Shown here one piece after another: positions 44,471-55,713 of a stretch of DNA of 64,000 nucleotides (position 1 is the stretch's first letter; each line of letters opens with the position of its first letter). The translations under genes were made by a program, and so were the position numbers. Source of the DNA: Perilla frutescens (lineage: Eukaryota > Streptophyta > Magnoliopsida > Lamiales > Lamiaceae); contig BRKX01000009.1 in assembly GCA_026008535.1 (NCBI GenBank), positions 35,725,001-35,789,000 on the forward strand. The letters run 5' to 3'. The notes under the pieces were generated by a model. It worked only from the letters and a program-made list of their open reading frames with translations. It did no database searches and was not told the DNA's origin.

Positions 44471-44822
44471 CAAAGTCCAACCTCCCTAAACCTCTCGGCC
44501 CACTTGAATTGTCAACCTTGCCCAACTAAGCAAATAAACACACCCAGTCCAACAGCAAAATAAAGAAATGAAACTCTCTTTCTCCTCTCTGTCACTTTTC
44601 TCGTAAACAATCTCTCCCTCTCTCAAGCAATGTCTCGAGAGTCAAGATCCACCAATTCTCTCAACCTCTAACATCTCTTTTAGGACAACTAACTCCAATA
44701 ATTAAAAAAAAAATTAAAATGATCACTCATACTCTCTTCCATCTCCGTCTCACATCTTCTCTCTCTCTCCCTCTCCCCAAACTCCTCTCTCTAACCTAAT
44801 TTATCCCATACAATATATAATG

Positions 44823-44975
44823 TTATGCATGAAAAATGTTTATGAAAATACTTCTTGGATGTTTGAAGCAAATGATTAATGTTTGATGTGCTTAGAGTTA
44901 TGCATGAAAAATGTTTATGAAAATACTTCTTGGAAGTTTGAAGCAAATGAATGTTTGATGTGCTTAGAATTATAA
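44823..44975. repeat. 75-bp tandem duplication
   Basis: A unit starting TTATGCATGAAAAATG and containing TTTGATGTGCTTAGA is present twice, 75 bp apart with few differences. Confidence 0.8.
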
Positions 44976-46150
44976 AGTCGATGCTCCTTTTATAATGAAA
45001 TTTGGAGCTTTAAAAGGTCACTAATTTAAATCCAAAATTTATTTTCTAATGAAGTTGAAAGAATTCAAATAAATGCTATGAGTTTATAAAAAATATCTTC
45101 TCTCATATCATTATTCAGATGCAGAATAAACCTTTCAAACACCTCATTTTGGGTCAAAATGAAATAAATATTGTAATAATTAAAAGATAATTAATTAATT
45201 AATGAACTCTCTTAAAACATTTAAAATCCAATTTAATTTAGCTAAAATACAATAAATAATTATCTGTTTCATCCTCCACCGTTTTATCGGGAGTTCATTT
45301 TTTTTATTTCATCCTCCCACTATTTAATTAACAAGAATATATTTTCTTGGATTTCATGATTTCTATAACATGTAATTTGTCAATATACATTAAATACATG
45401 AAGATCATATGTATGAATTATCTATTAATTTTTGCAAAACCAACAATGAATTGTTTGAACTTATAAAATTCCTAATTCACAGGGTGATCGATATGATTTT
45501 AGCAATGATTTGATGTTCTGCAAGCAATGCTCTGATCCTAAATAAGCAATGATTTGATGTCCAAGCATTATGATTTTTGAAAAAATATATTGATGAGTAA
45601 TGATTTTCTCATAAATAAGTAACAAATAACACTTAACAAAACATCAATTTTCATCATATATTATTTTTAAAAAAAAATCAAAATGTTACGTATTATGCAA
45701 TGAAATAATATTTGAAAAACAATACAATATAACAATATAAGAAATGAATTATTTCTGGTTTAAAAGTTTTTAATTCATAAGTTGATCAACATGAATTTAA
45801 CAATGATATAGTGTTTTGCAAACAATGTATTAATTATACATAAACAACGATTTGATATCCAGAGAGAGAGGTGTGTGTGCGTGTGTGAGTGTGTGAGAGA
45901 GAGAGAGAGAGAGAGGTGAGGAAGGAAGAGAGGGGATATGTGGAAAGATAGAGAAAATGAGATATGAGATTTAATTGTATGATTCAATATCACAAATCAT
46001 ACTAATATCTTTATATTTATGATTTATATATTAAATCTATAATTGTAATATCTTTTCCAATTTTAATCTCAACCATCAATCTACACAAATTGGAAGGTTA
46101 GAATTTGTTCCTGGTTCTCATATGGAAAGTAATACTCATTATAACTCACC
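44976..46150. other. AT-rich intergenic DNA with a GA microsatellite
   Basis: No gene is seen. A GT/GA microsatellite lies at about 45866-45915, and a diverged 90-bp repeat pair at about 45470-45560 and 45770-45860. Confidence 0.4.
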
Positions 46151-46171
46151 TATATATATATATATGTATAT

Positions 46172-47297
46172 GGGTGGGTTCAAATAGGAATCAATCCCCC
46201 CGTGAGAACCTAGGAACCAATCAAATTTAAGGATTTTGATGATATGGCAGATAAAAAAGCGGTGGCATAGTTGTAAATATGTAAAATTCGAAATATAAGG
46301 GGTAATTCCATATTTTGTTTATAAAGTGATGACATCATCCTTTAAAAAATTCATAAAAACTTTAAATAATAATAATTTACTCATTTTTTTATCCAATTTA
46401 AGCAAATAATATATCAAATTAAAGATTTTTTTCATGCTCTTTCATTTAAAATCCATAATGCATATGTTTATTTGAGCAAAAATTGATGAAAAATACAAAA
46501 AAAAAAATCACGTACATTCAACTCATAACTGTCAGATATTTGCTAATATGATATCACAATATTACTCATATCTTATGTTTATGTTGCTAACATGAAATTT
46601 TTTATGCACGACTTTGAATTTTAAGTTGCTTTCATGAGAAAATAGTTAAAGTATGAGCTATATATAGTTAAGTTCATAAACAATTATAGCTTTATCAATG
46701 CTTAATATTATTTAAAAAACTTGTAATATTTGAGAATTTAAATCATACTAGCATATCATTATTCACATATTAGCAACATGTTACTAACATATTAGCAAAT
46801 TATTAGTCACATATTAGCAGTGTGTATAATCTATAACATATTAGCAATATGTTGTATGTATGAATGATCATATTACACAATATTATTTTAAATGTGGCCC
46901 AATGTTATATGTGTGGTGTTTAATACATGTCAATTTAATATTATGATCTCGTCAAGTTAGCAATATGAGTCTACCTCATGTTAGCAACATAATCTCTTGA
47001 TGTTAGCAATATAAATCTCTCATGTTAGCATATTAATACAACGTCATATTAGACAACGATTTTAATATGTTGTCTATTTAATTCCGGAAATTGGGCCCAA
47101 AATCCGAAAAAACATAACCTAATTTCTAAATTATGAAAATAACCCCGCCTTCATTAAGTTCTCAAATATTACAAGTTTGTCACCTTACTTTGAGTAAAAC
47201 TTTGACCAAATTATGGTCATTAGATCTAATCAAATCTAAAGCTATGATTGGTTCCTAGGTTCTCACGGGGAGATTTGGTTCCTATTTCATCCTTTCC
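46172..47297. mobile_element. TIR element 1 (MITE-like), flanked by TA repeats
   Basis: The termini form an inverted repeat of about 45 bp with mismatches (left CAAATAGGAATCAATCC, right the reverse complement of a similar run), both containing CCCCGTGAGAACCTAGGAAC. The inside has about ten copies of TTAGCAAYAT-like words (46750-47030) and a GACAAC...GTTGTC hairpin (about 47053-47075). No coding sequence. TATATA tracts flank both ends. Confidence 0.65.
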
Positions 47298-47304
47298 ATA
47301 TATA

Positions 47305-48051
47305 GGGTAGGGTTCAAATGAGAACCAATCCCCATGTGGGAACTAGGAACTAATCTCAACCACACAATGCTTTGATCTCAATGGTCCAGATTTAAATAAA
47401 AAGACGGTGGCATAATGGTAAATATGAGGAAGTCAAACTTACCCCTGGTCAAAGCTGATATCAGCATCCTTACATAAAATTTATTTAAACTTTAAACATC
47501 CATAACTTGCTCATTTTTCATTAGATTAACGCAAATTATATATCAAATTAAAGCTCTTTTCATGCTCTTTCATTACTGTTCATCTGTTTATTCGAAAATA
47601 TATTTTTTCATTCATAATAGCGTGATGTTAAACTCAGAATAGCATGATAAAATATTCATGATAATATGGAAGTATAAACATAATAGCATGAAAAAATCTT
47701 CATAACAACATGAAAAAATATTCATAAAACACATAAATTTTACTCATAATAGCAGTATTAGTGTTCGTTAATAGTATGACATTATCTGTTCATACTAGCA
47801 TGCATATATATTCATATTGACATGTATATAGCATGATAGTACTCTCATTTTAGTATAGCGAAATTTATAAGAATAGACAACGATTTTAAAGTGTTGTCTA
47901 TATGATTTCTGAAAATTATGCTCAAATATTACAAGTTTGCAATCGCCTTTGACCAAAAATTAACCAAATCTTAGCCATCTAAATCAAAGCAATGGATGGA
48001 TGAGATGAATTCCTAGTTCTCACGTGGGGAATGGGTTCTCATTTGATCCGC

Positions 48052-48054
<3 letters not shown>
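47305..48054. mobile_element. TIR element 2 (MITE-like), related to element 1
   Basis: The inverted termini share CAAATGAGAACC and a GTGRGAACTAGGAA core. Inside are repeated ATAGCATGA...ATTCAT words (47630-47780), a GACAAC...GTTGTC hairpin and a right third that resembles element 1. Same orientation as element 1, separated only by TATATA. Confidence 0.65.

Positions 48055-48089
<35 letters not shown>
48055..48089. repeat. TA microsatellite
   Basis: About 16 TA units between two TIR elements. Confidence 0.9.
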
Positions 48090-48092
<3 letters not shown>

Positions 48093-48340
48093 GTTGGTTA
48101 TAATAAAAACATATCTTGGTGTGTAAACGTGCAGATTGTGCTTATTTAGTGTATTTTTAGTGCTTTTCTTTATGTATTTTGGTGCTAATTTTTGCTAATT
48201 TTTTTAATGCTTTTCTTATTGTATTTTGGTGCTAGATGTTTTTAGCACCAAAATACATAAAGAAAAGCACTAAAAATACACTAAACAAGCACAGTCCGCA
48301 GTTTACATACCAAGATAAGTTTTTATTTGATCCAACTCCT
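48090..48340. mobile_element. foldback MITE with arms of about 105 bp
   Basis: The two arms are near-perfect inverted copies, from AGGGGTTGG inward through TTTAGTGTATTTTTAGTGC and TTTATGTATTTTGGTGC, with a loop of about 40 bp. TA repeats flank both ends. No coding sequence. Confidence 0.8.
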
Positions 48341-48351
48341 ATATATATATA

Positions 48352-48761
48352 AAGAAGCACTTGTGTGCACTAGATGCCCCATCAGACGCATTGACCGCTT
48401 CAACACGTTGACCCGGTCAACTCCAAAAAAAAAAATCTTTCAAAATCAGTATCAACCGTAACACTAAAAAATATTACTCAAAAGTCCAAAAGTATCGCAT
48501 GTATCCTTAAGAAGTGTCGTCCAAAATAAATAAATTAAAAAAACTGTTAAAATCAGTATCAATTATAAAATTAAAAAGTATCACTCAAAATTCAAAAAAT
48601 ATCACTCAAAATTCAAAAAGTATCATCCTCATCTCAAAAAGTATATGATAAAATTTTCTTTTTTGCGGGTTGACCAGATCAACATGCATTAACTTGTATT
48701 GACCCGATCAAATACGTTGACTGTCTAATATAAACTTATATACATCTAGTATATATGAATT

Positions 48762-48795
<34 letters not shown>
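48352..48795. repeat. possible further TIR element and CT/TA microsatellites
   Basis: CACTAGATG near the left and its inverse CATCTAGT near 48728 may be ends of a decayed TIR element. TTGACC/GGTCAA palindromes lie near both ends. CT and TA simple repeats follow at 48763-48795. Confidence 0.35.
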
Positions 48796-50247
48796 ATAGT
48801 TCTTTGATACGGAAATCTATTTTGTCTGGGAAAGATCGTGGTTGCCAGGTCATCACTGATCCATTTGGTTGTGACAACCACTTAAAATACTTTTATATAA
48901 TTTGAATTGTAGCATCACATAGGTTATTTTAGATATTTCAAAATTATATTCCAGATGATTTTTTTGTCACATTTGTTGACACTATTCATGATGTATCGTG
49001 ACATAGTATCTGCTAAGTTTCTGGTCTATTTTTCTATATTCCATTTTTTATTCTTATTAATTAATGTTGTATTACAATAATATCATTGTGCCTACGTGCA
49101 TGATTAATTATTTAATTTTCATTAATGGTAAGGACATGCTAAAGCTAGGAATTCTAAGAATTACATTTTTTTAAACATTTATTAAACCTAGAATAATTTA
49201 CTTATATACTGTAATTTATATGTTGCTATCAGCATTGATTTAAATTTTTTAGACTTAATTACATTTTACTTTCTTTTTTTTTGAAAAAAAAGAAGAGAGA
49301 AAAGACTATAAATTTATTAATTATATGCAGTTAAGATATAAACCAGTTTGGGCATAATACACCTTATATTTTGGAGTTAATTTCATTTAAAATCAATATA
49401 GTTAACCAAAATTACAAATTTAACGCAATTTCAAAATTGCAAATAAATACTCAAACCTTATTTCGAAATTTCATTTTGTTAAGACTCGCAACCCCAAACT
49501 GACACTATGTCTAGGTAAATTATGTTCATGTACAATAGCCCGCAAATCACACAAAACAGGTAAATCATATTTAGAAAACTAGGTGTGACAGCTGGATCAC
49601 AAGCATCGAGTGGTAGTGTTGGTGGGATTCAAACTGTATTTTACTTGATTCACATGTATATAATGCCAACAATTATATTATATATAAAGATGGAAATTAA
49701 TTAAAGTACTTGTCATATAAATGTAATGTGATTGAATTTGATGAAATTCATATAGCATGCAAATATAGTTTTTTTCTGTGAGCTGAGCCTGTAAAATAAA
49801 ATCATTTTAAATGAAAAAAATTGATCGTGGAAATTAGACGGTATTTGGTGGGCTTAATTACCTTTTAATATGAGAGTCAAACATATTCTGATTGTGTAAA
49901 TAATAATAAAATCTATTCTTCTAATAATCTGATTAGATATATATGAACACCTAACAACGAAGCATCGCAGTTTGATCACCATATATTAATAATTAATACC
50001 TCAATAATAACACATGCAAAAGCACATGGCTCTTTCTTTATTATTTTCATTTTGGACATTTCTTATTATATTTTTAGCTACGGGAATCTAGCTCATGAAT
50101 TGGCTGCTAATTTTTTAAATACAAAACAAGAAGATTTGACCTCACCTAACTATCTGATTACTACTTTTTAAAGTTTCACATTTATTTTCTATATTTTATT
50201 ATAATAAAAGTTAACGAGAAACTCATTTTGCCCAATTCATAGCGTTA
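48796..50247. other. AT-rich intergenic DNA upstream of the DUF247 gene
   Basis: No gene is recognised. It contains at 49926-50002 an inverted copy of the segment found at 9970-10051. Confidence 0.45.
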
Positions 50248-50248
50248 C

Positions 50249-50273
50249 TATTTAAAGTTACGTACTATTTAAA
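50249..50273 (+). promoter_or_regulatory. TATA-like box of the DUF247 gene, duplicated
   Basis: TACTATTTAAAG occurs twice in a row, with TATTTAAAG at about 50249 and 50265. It lies about 170-190 bp upstream of the ATG. The leader that follows has no upstream ATG cluster. Assignment by position and motif only. Confidence 0.4.
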
Positions 50274-50440
50274 GGACTCCTACACTACACAACTTTTTCA
50301 TACAAAAATTCAACTCAATTCCTTTCCATTTCCATACATAATTCCATTAATCATTCAACAAACATAACTAACTACAGCCTAGCTACTTATACACTCACTT
50401 TTCCCAATTTTCACTCAAAAAAAAAAAAACCAAATTAAAC

Positions 50441-52132
50441 ATGTCGGTCACGCAAACAAGATCATACGACGAAACACAATGGGTCAATCATATGCAACAA
50501 ACCCTAGACAACGAGCTCGAGCTAGAAGATACTGAGATCCCAGTAACCATCTTCGGAGTCCCGAAAGCCCTAATGATGAGCGATCCCGAGTCGTACATCC
50601 CCCAACAAGTTGCGATCGGCCCATACCACCATCTACGGGCCGAGCTCTACGACATGGAGAGGTACAAAGTCGCCGCTGCAAAGAGAAATCAGAAGGAGCT
50701 CCACAGAGTCAAGCTCAAAACCCTAGTTTACCATCTCATGAAATTCGAGATGTGGATTCGCGCCAGCTACCACCGCCCCTTGAGCTTCGGCTGCGAAGCT
50801 CTGTCGTGGATGATGGCCGTAGACGCCTCCTTCTTGCTCGAGTTCCTGCAAATCTTCGCCGTCAAGTCCATCACTCGAATCCCATCAAGATTGGCTCATT
50901 TGATCGATAAATCGGGTAATAAAACCGCCCACAACGCCATTCTTAGAGATATAATCATGCTCGAGAATCAAATCCCATTGCTTGTGTTGAGAATGTTGCT
51001 TGAGTTGCAGTTTTCCTCTCTGGATATGGCCGACGAGAAGCTTCTCTCTCTACTCACCGGCCTTAGCAAACACCTCTCTCCTTTCAAGACGGCGGAGAAG
51101 GAGAACTCGAAATCAATCACAGTAGTCAACGATTGTGCTCATCTCCTAGAATTCCTTTACCATTTCATCGTGCCTAAAACCGATCACGACCCATCTCTAG
51201 CCCTCGAAATCGAAGTCCTCGTCGAAGAAGATGAAGACGAGAAGGAGAGAGAAAAGGGGGAGGAAATGCTAGCCGAGTCGAGCGACGTGAAGCAGCTTCG
51301 TGTGCTAGCAAGCAACATATTTTCCAACGTAACAAAAAAGCCCTTGGAATTGATGAAGTGGGTAATCTTATCCAAACCACTCAAATTGATAGTGAAGCTC
51401 CCATGGAAAATCCTCTCCAACATCCCAATCATAAAAGCATTAAAAAACCCCCTCGAAAAAATGTTCAACGCCTACAACGACAAAAAAGACGACGACGACG
51501 AAGAAGCAGCAGCAGTGAACTACCAGAAGCCACCGTTGCAGGAAGAGATATCGATCCCTTCAGTGACGCAGCTACTCGAAGCAGGGGTGCGATTCATGCC
51601 GACAAAAGAAGGCATCTCGAGCTTCAACTTCGACGAGAGAAGTCTAACGCTGCACATTCCGGCGGTGAAGGTGGACGAGAACACGGAGGTAGTGCTGAGG
51701 AATCTGGTGGCGTACGAGGCGTGCATGGCATCTGGGCCGTTGATTCTGACTCGGTACACGGAGTTGATGAACGGGATCGTGGACAGCGAGGTGGATGCGA
51801 AGCAGCTGTGTCAGAGGGGGATAATAATAAATCATTTGAAGAGCGAGAAAGAGGTGGCGGAGCTGTGGAACGGGATGAGCAAGTCGGTGAGATTGACGAG
51901 AGTGGCGTCGTTGGATAAGGTGATTGCAGATGTGAATAGGTTTTACAGCGAGAGATGGAGGGTCAAATGTGGGAATTTCATGAAGGAATATGTGTTTGGA
52001 TCGTGGAGGATTCTCACGTTCCTGGCAGCAGTAGTGATGGTGTTGCTCATGAGTTTGCAGGCATTTTGTCAAGTCTATAGCTGTCATCGCATTCTTCGTA
52101 TCAAGGGCTTTGACCCTGCAGGGATGGAATGA
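50441..52132 (+). CDS. DUF247 / UPF0481 protein, At3g02645-like
   Basis: An intact single-exon gene of 563 codons and the only clear host gene here. The start ATG at 50441 follows an A-rich leader. The DUF247 domain (Pfam PF03140) spans nearly the whole protein: IGPYHH (about residue 79), MERYK, the MAVDASFLLEFL block, RDIIMLENQIPLLVLRMLLE, and a C-terminal PPLQEEISIPSVTQLLEAGV, LRNLVAYE and GMSKSVRLT. An acidic low-complexity insert lies in the middle (about residues 260-275). One hydrophobic segment near the C-terminus (ILTFLAAVVMVLLMSLQAF) is a probable membrane anchor. Overall layout and motifs resemble Arabidopsis UPF0481 protein At3g02645. Biochemical function is unknown; some DUF247 genes act in grass self-incompatibility, but that cannot be inferred here. 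Confidence 0.93.
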   Translation: MSVTQTRSYDETQWVNHMQQTLDNELELEDTEIPVTIFGVPKALMMSDPESYIPQQVAIGPYHHLRAELYDMERYKVAAAKRNQKELHRVKLKTLVYHLMKFEMWIRASYHRPLSFGCEALSWMMAVDASFLLEFLQIFAVKSITRIPSRLAHLIDKSGNKTAHNAILRDIIMLENQIPLLVLRMLLELQFSSLDMADEKLLSLLTGLSKHLSPFKTAEKENSKSITVVNDCAHLLEFLYHFIVPKTDHDPSLALEIEVLVEEDEDEKEREKGEEMLAESSDVKQLRVLASNIFSNVTKKPLELMKWVILSKPLKLIVKLPWKILSNIPIIKALKNPLEKMFNAYNDKKDDDDEEAAAVNYQKPPLQEEISIPSVTQLLEAGVRFMPTKEGISSFNFDERSLTLHIPAVKVDENTEVVLRNLVAYEACMASGPLILTRYTELMNGIVDSEVDAKQLCQRGIIINHLKSEKEVAELWNGMSKSVRLTRVASLDKVIADVNRFYSERWRVKCGNFMKEYVFGSWRILTFLAAVVMVLLMSLQAFCQVYSCHRILRIKGFDPAGME

Positions 52133-52432
52133 GGACTACCACTCAGATTCATTCATTCTTCATCTTTAAATCACCAAAACTATTAACAAACTTCATTTTC
52201 TTTGTTATTTCTTAATTTTTCTTACACTTTTCATTTAGTTGATTATTTTTTTCCCTATATCAATTAAATATGAGCGCTCATTCCTATATATATGCATTGC
52301 ATGCGTGTAATATAATATTCTTGATGAGTTGTTTTGTTCCTATTTTATATTGGGTCAATATATGTATACTACGTACCATATCAACTTTGTAAGAACATAT
52401 TTTACTCATCGACTTGATTTTTTACCCACATT
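52133..52432 (+). other. 3' flank of the DUF247 gene
   Basis: AT-rich, without coding sequence. It probably holds the 3' UTR and polyadenylation signals and ends at the CACTA terminus. Confidence 0.45.
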
Positions 52433-52990
52433 CACTACAAGAAAATCACAAATGGTGATGGAATTTTCAGTCGCTCAATACTCGATTTCCGTCGCCAATT
52501 GAACGGGCGACGGAATGGCAACGGAAAATGTCCGTCTCTTAAATTTAATCTCTAAAAAAAGAAGGCGATGAAATTTTCCATCGTCAACTATGGTGACGGA
52601 CTTAGCGACCGAATATTCTGTCCCCATAAAGTATCGTGTAAAATGGTCACCAATGTAAGGTGACCATTAAGGCGACGGACATGGGCGCCAAAAAAAAATA
52701 TTTTAATTTAAAAAAATAAAAAAAAATAGGCGACGGAACATTTCCGTCGCCAGTTTTTTTTTTATTATTTAATTCATTTTTTTTAAAAAAATTATTTTTA
52801 ATTCACTTTTTTTTAATTCTTTTTTCTTTTTAAATATTTATCGGTACCCAAATATAATAAAAGATCATAAAACTAAAAAATATATATATATATATAATTA
52901 TACATAATTTAATAGAAATGTATAATACATATATACACACACACACACACACAAAAACAAAAGGTAGCATAATAATAGTAATACATACAA

Positions 52991-54253
52991 CTAAGACCCT
53001 GACCCGCCATAAAGCCCTCCGGAACCGCTACCAGACTCTCCGGATCTGACACCAGTACCACCCGACTGCTGACTGAGAAGGCGCTCAAGCAGATGCTCCA
53101 TCCTGGCCTGCTTCTCCAGCACCTGCTGCATAGATGCCTGCTCGGCACTCAGCTTCTCATCCATCTGTGCCTGCATCTCAACCAATCTCGCATCGAGCTC
53201 TGCCTGGGTGTACAGCGATCCGGAGCCCTGGCTCGACGATGAGGAACCTCCAACTGCAGAAGAGCGACGAATGACAAGGGCCATGTTCTCCAGCCCAATA
53301 GCGCGTCCCTTTCTGTCAGGCGTCAGCACCTGGTGAAAAATCTCGCCCATGTCTGGCTCCCTATCCTCAGCTCTCCACTCCACAGCCAAGGCGTCACACT
53401 TATCCTGTATTTATCAGGATAAATGTAATTCATTTTTCAATATAAATTATTTATATATACGTATATATAAATTAAAATATTAGTAAAAACTTACCTTGCT
53501 CTCCCTCGCTTTGGTTGTGGTCTAATGGCCATTTGGGCAGTGAAGCTTGAGGTAGGTCTGGTAGCGCGCCTCCCACTTGGACAAATGCTGCTCTCTAGCC
53601 TGATTAAATAAAATAAAACGAAATCCACTAGAAAGTGTTAATTTATAATGTTATAAACTTGAATAATTATTATAACTCGTACGAGATCGCGCATATGATC
53701 CACGACACATCTGGCGCCTCCATGGTGAATCTGGCTAGACGATCCTGGGCCATCGGGCTCGGTCAGGCGGTTCTTCTTGGCCAATCGAGCCTTCTCCTGA
53801 GTCTTCTCCGCCTGCCAGTACGCTAACCATGCAGGCCAGTCCTCAATTCTAACAAAATCGGACTTCTTGCCCGCAAGGTAGTCGTCCTTCTTCATATGGT
53901 AGACCATGTCCCTGTACCGGTCCTGGCATTTCTTCCAGAATAGCGGAAGCACCTTATCATCGGAGTGAGTCCACCTAAACTCCTTCTGCATTAACACATA
54001 AATAAACAACGGTGTTAGTAATAATATCAGATAACACAAATACATATAAATCAATAAATACTTTGAACTCAGCTTAATACAACATCCTCCTATCCATGGA
54101 CACCGTCTTCCAAGCAAAGCCCATAGGATGAATATACCTCTTGAAAATAGCTGTAATTGCCCTCGAAGTGGCGTTCGAGGGCACCATGACTCTGAAAATG
54201 CAAATTACATTAAATTATAATATACATAAAGTAAATTAATTGAATATATATAT

Positions 54254-54288
<35 letters not shown>

Positions 54289-54471
54289 AACATGACTCTC
54301 CCTACCCACGATCTCGAGCCCAACCTCCTGTCTCGAGTCAACTGTACGGGACTCCTCTCCCGCAGCATCGGTCTCATCCTGACCAACACTATCATCAATG
54401 GTACCGCCAACGGATCCCATGGATGACATTGCTCGGGACATAGCCCTGTGAGATCCACCACCTCTAGTCAT
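52991..54471 (-). pseudogene. Ptta/En-Spm family CACTA accessory protein, multi-exon remnant
   Basis: The probable start is MTRGGGSHRAMSRAM at 54471, with further exons at about 54190-54080, 53990-53700, 53600-53497 and 53406-52991. The exon at 53990 has FWKKCQDRYRDMVYHMKKDD and AKKNRLTEPD, typical of the plant transposase (Ptta/En/Spm, Transposase_24) family. The 53600 exon has a premature TAG after LKLHCPNGH. The last exon holds a glutamine-rich coiled-coil and a Gly/Ser-rich end. Its relatives bind the subterminal repeats of CACTA elements. Exon borders are approximate; a TA microsatellite (54244-54285) lies at the first intron. Confidence 0.6.
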
Positions 54472-54622
54472 CTGACAAAAACAACTCATGAAGATATATA
54501 CACACATGATCTTAAACAAAAACATAAAATTTAAAACGACAAAGTCATGAAGACATTCAAGACGGTCAATTCTTCAATACTAAATAATTAATTGATTTGG
54601 ACATCAAACATAATTAATACTA

Positions 54623-55200
54623 TCAAATATCATCATCTAGCTCTTCATCACTAAGTTCTTCATCAGATAAAGTGATCTCTTCATCATCAAACGCAGATTC
54701 ATCAAGATTGGTTTCTTCAATATCTACCAAACCACCCGCTGGGTGAATAGGTAATGGATCGTCATCAATGTCTATAACGGGAGCTCGTAACTCCAAATTC
54801 ATCATCTTGAAATGGTGGAGGGAACATCTACGTTCGATCTAGCATTTGTCTTGCAAACTGCTAACCAATAACTCTTAGACCGATTCAAACTCAGGTATAA
54901 GTAATAGAACACTTGGGTTGCCTAGGTAGCTAGCACAAATGTATCATCTCCTGCATATCTACGTCCTTGGTGAACAGATATCATTTTATAATCAGGATGG
55001 ATCATTGTCCTCCCGTGTTGACGTATCAAACCATTCACACTTGAACAAGGTCATCTTCTTAATTGGAAAACCAGGATATTTAACCTCTACAACCTCCAAC
55101 AATCTCCCATAGTAATCACTCTCATCGGTGGTGTAATTAGTGTCTTTAACACATACTCCACTATTAATTGTGGCTCTTCGTGACCCATGTGACACCGTAT
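54623..55200 (-). pseudogene. CACTA TNP2-like transposase, C-terminal remnant (DUF4216)
   Basis: The minus strand encodes KFHT, SGVCVKD, DYYGRLLEVVEVKYPG and LFKCEWFD, the DUF4216 domain at the end of CACTA transposases, then a run with FVLAT and QVFYY and a strongly acidic tail (DEELSDEELDDDI). Stops interrupt it near 55208, 54992 and 54930. The catalytic transposase core is absent. Confidence 0.7.
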
Positions 55201-55244
55201 GAAATTTTTACACATTCACGAAAAATTTTATATTTATTATATAA

Positions 55245-55605
55245 GGCTAATTGCCAAAAAAAATCATGACCTTTGAACGAAATTGTAATTTAAAGGCCAT
55301 TTTTAAAACGTTGTAACAATAACCTAATCTTTTTATTTGTGGCAAATTCACAACCCTCAATTTTTTTTTCCGATGATCAGATTTGGGATGTAACAATATT
55401 TTTCAATGTATTCATATTAATTCAGGTTTGGAGTGTTAAATAAGAGAGTTTTTATTGTGTAACGTCAATTTTCTAGTCGTTGAAATTATTTTGGTATGTC
55501 TATTTTGCTACAAATCAAAAGATTGAGTTATTATTGCAACGTTTTAAAAATGATGTTTAAATTGCAAAGTCGTTCAAAGGTCGTGATTTTTTAGCAATTA
55601 ACCCT
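55245..55605. mobile_element. foldback MITE inside the CACTA element
   Basis: The two arms of about 100 bp are inverted copies of each other (TCATGACCTTTGAACGA on the left, the reverse complement of TCGTTCAAAGGTCGTGA on the right), ending GGCTAATTGC and GCAATTAACCC. Flanks ATTATATAA and ATTATATAT suggest a 9-bp duplication with one change, as for Mutator-type elements. No coding sequence. Confidence 0.75.
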
Positions 55606-55713
55606 ATTATATATAATGTATCCATATTTTTAGAAACATTTGATCATCACAAATTATTTATCATTAAAAAATTACTAAATATAAACATATCATCCTATAT
55701 AAGCCTACAATCA

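Larger units (their letters stand above)
52433..55710 (-). mobile_element. CACTA (En/Spm) element, decayed and truncated
   Basis: The left terminus CACTACAAGAAAATC is followed by subterminal repeats of the CGACGGAAT / TTCCGTCGCC type (to about 52760), both hallmarks of CACTA elements. Inside on the minus strand are remnants of the two usual genes: the TNP2-type transposase C-terminus (about 55200-54623) and a Ptta/En-Spm-type gene (54471-52991). The right terminus and most of TNP2 are missing. The extent is inferred. Confidence 0.75.

Noticed and set aside
45775..45993. 72-codon minus-strand ORF
   Set aside because: It translates a GA/GT microsatellite.
49579..49600. GGTGTGACA as the far end of the gypsy LTR starting at 43876
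   Set aside because: It would make an LTR of 5.7 kb including the MITE cluster, with no matching 5-bp duplication; unsupported.
51358..51918. 186-codon ORF overlapping the DUF247 gene in another frame
   Set aside because: Frame shadow of the DUF247 coding sequence, rich in Arg and Gly with no domain match.
51644..52087. 147-codon minus-strand ORF in the DUF247 gene
   Set aside because: Antisense shadow, His-rich, no independent support.
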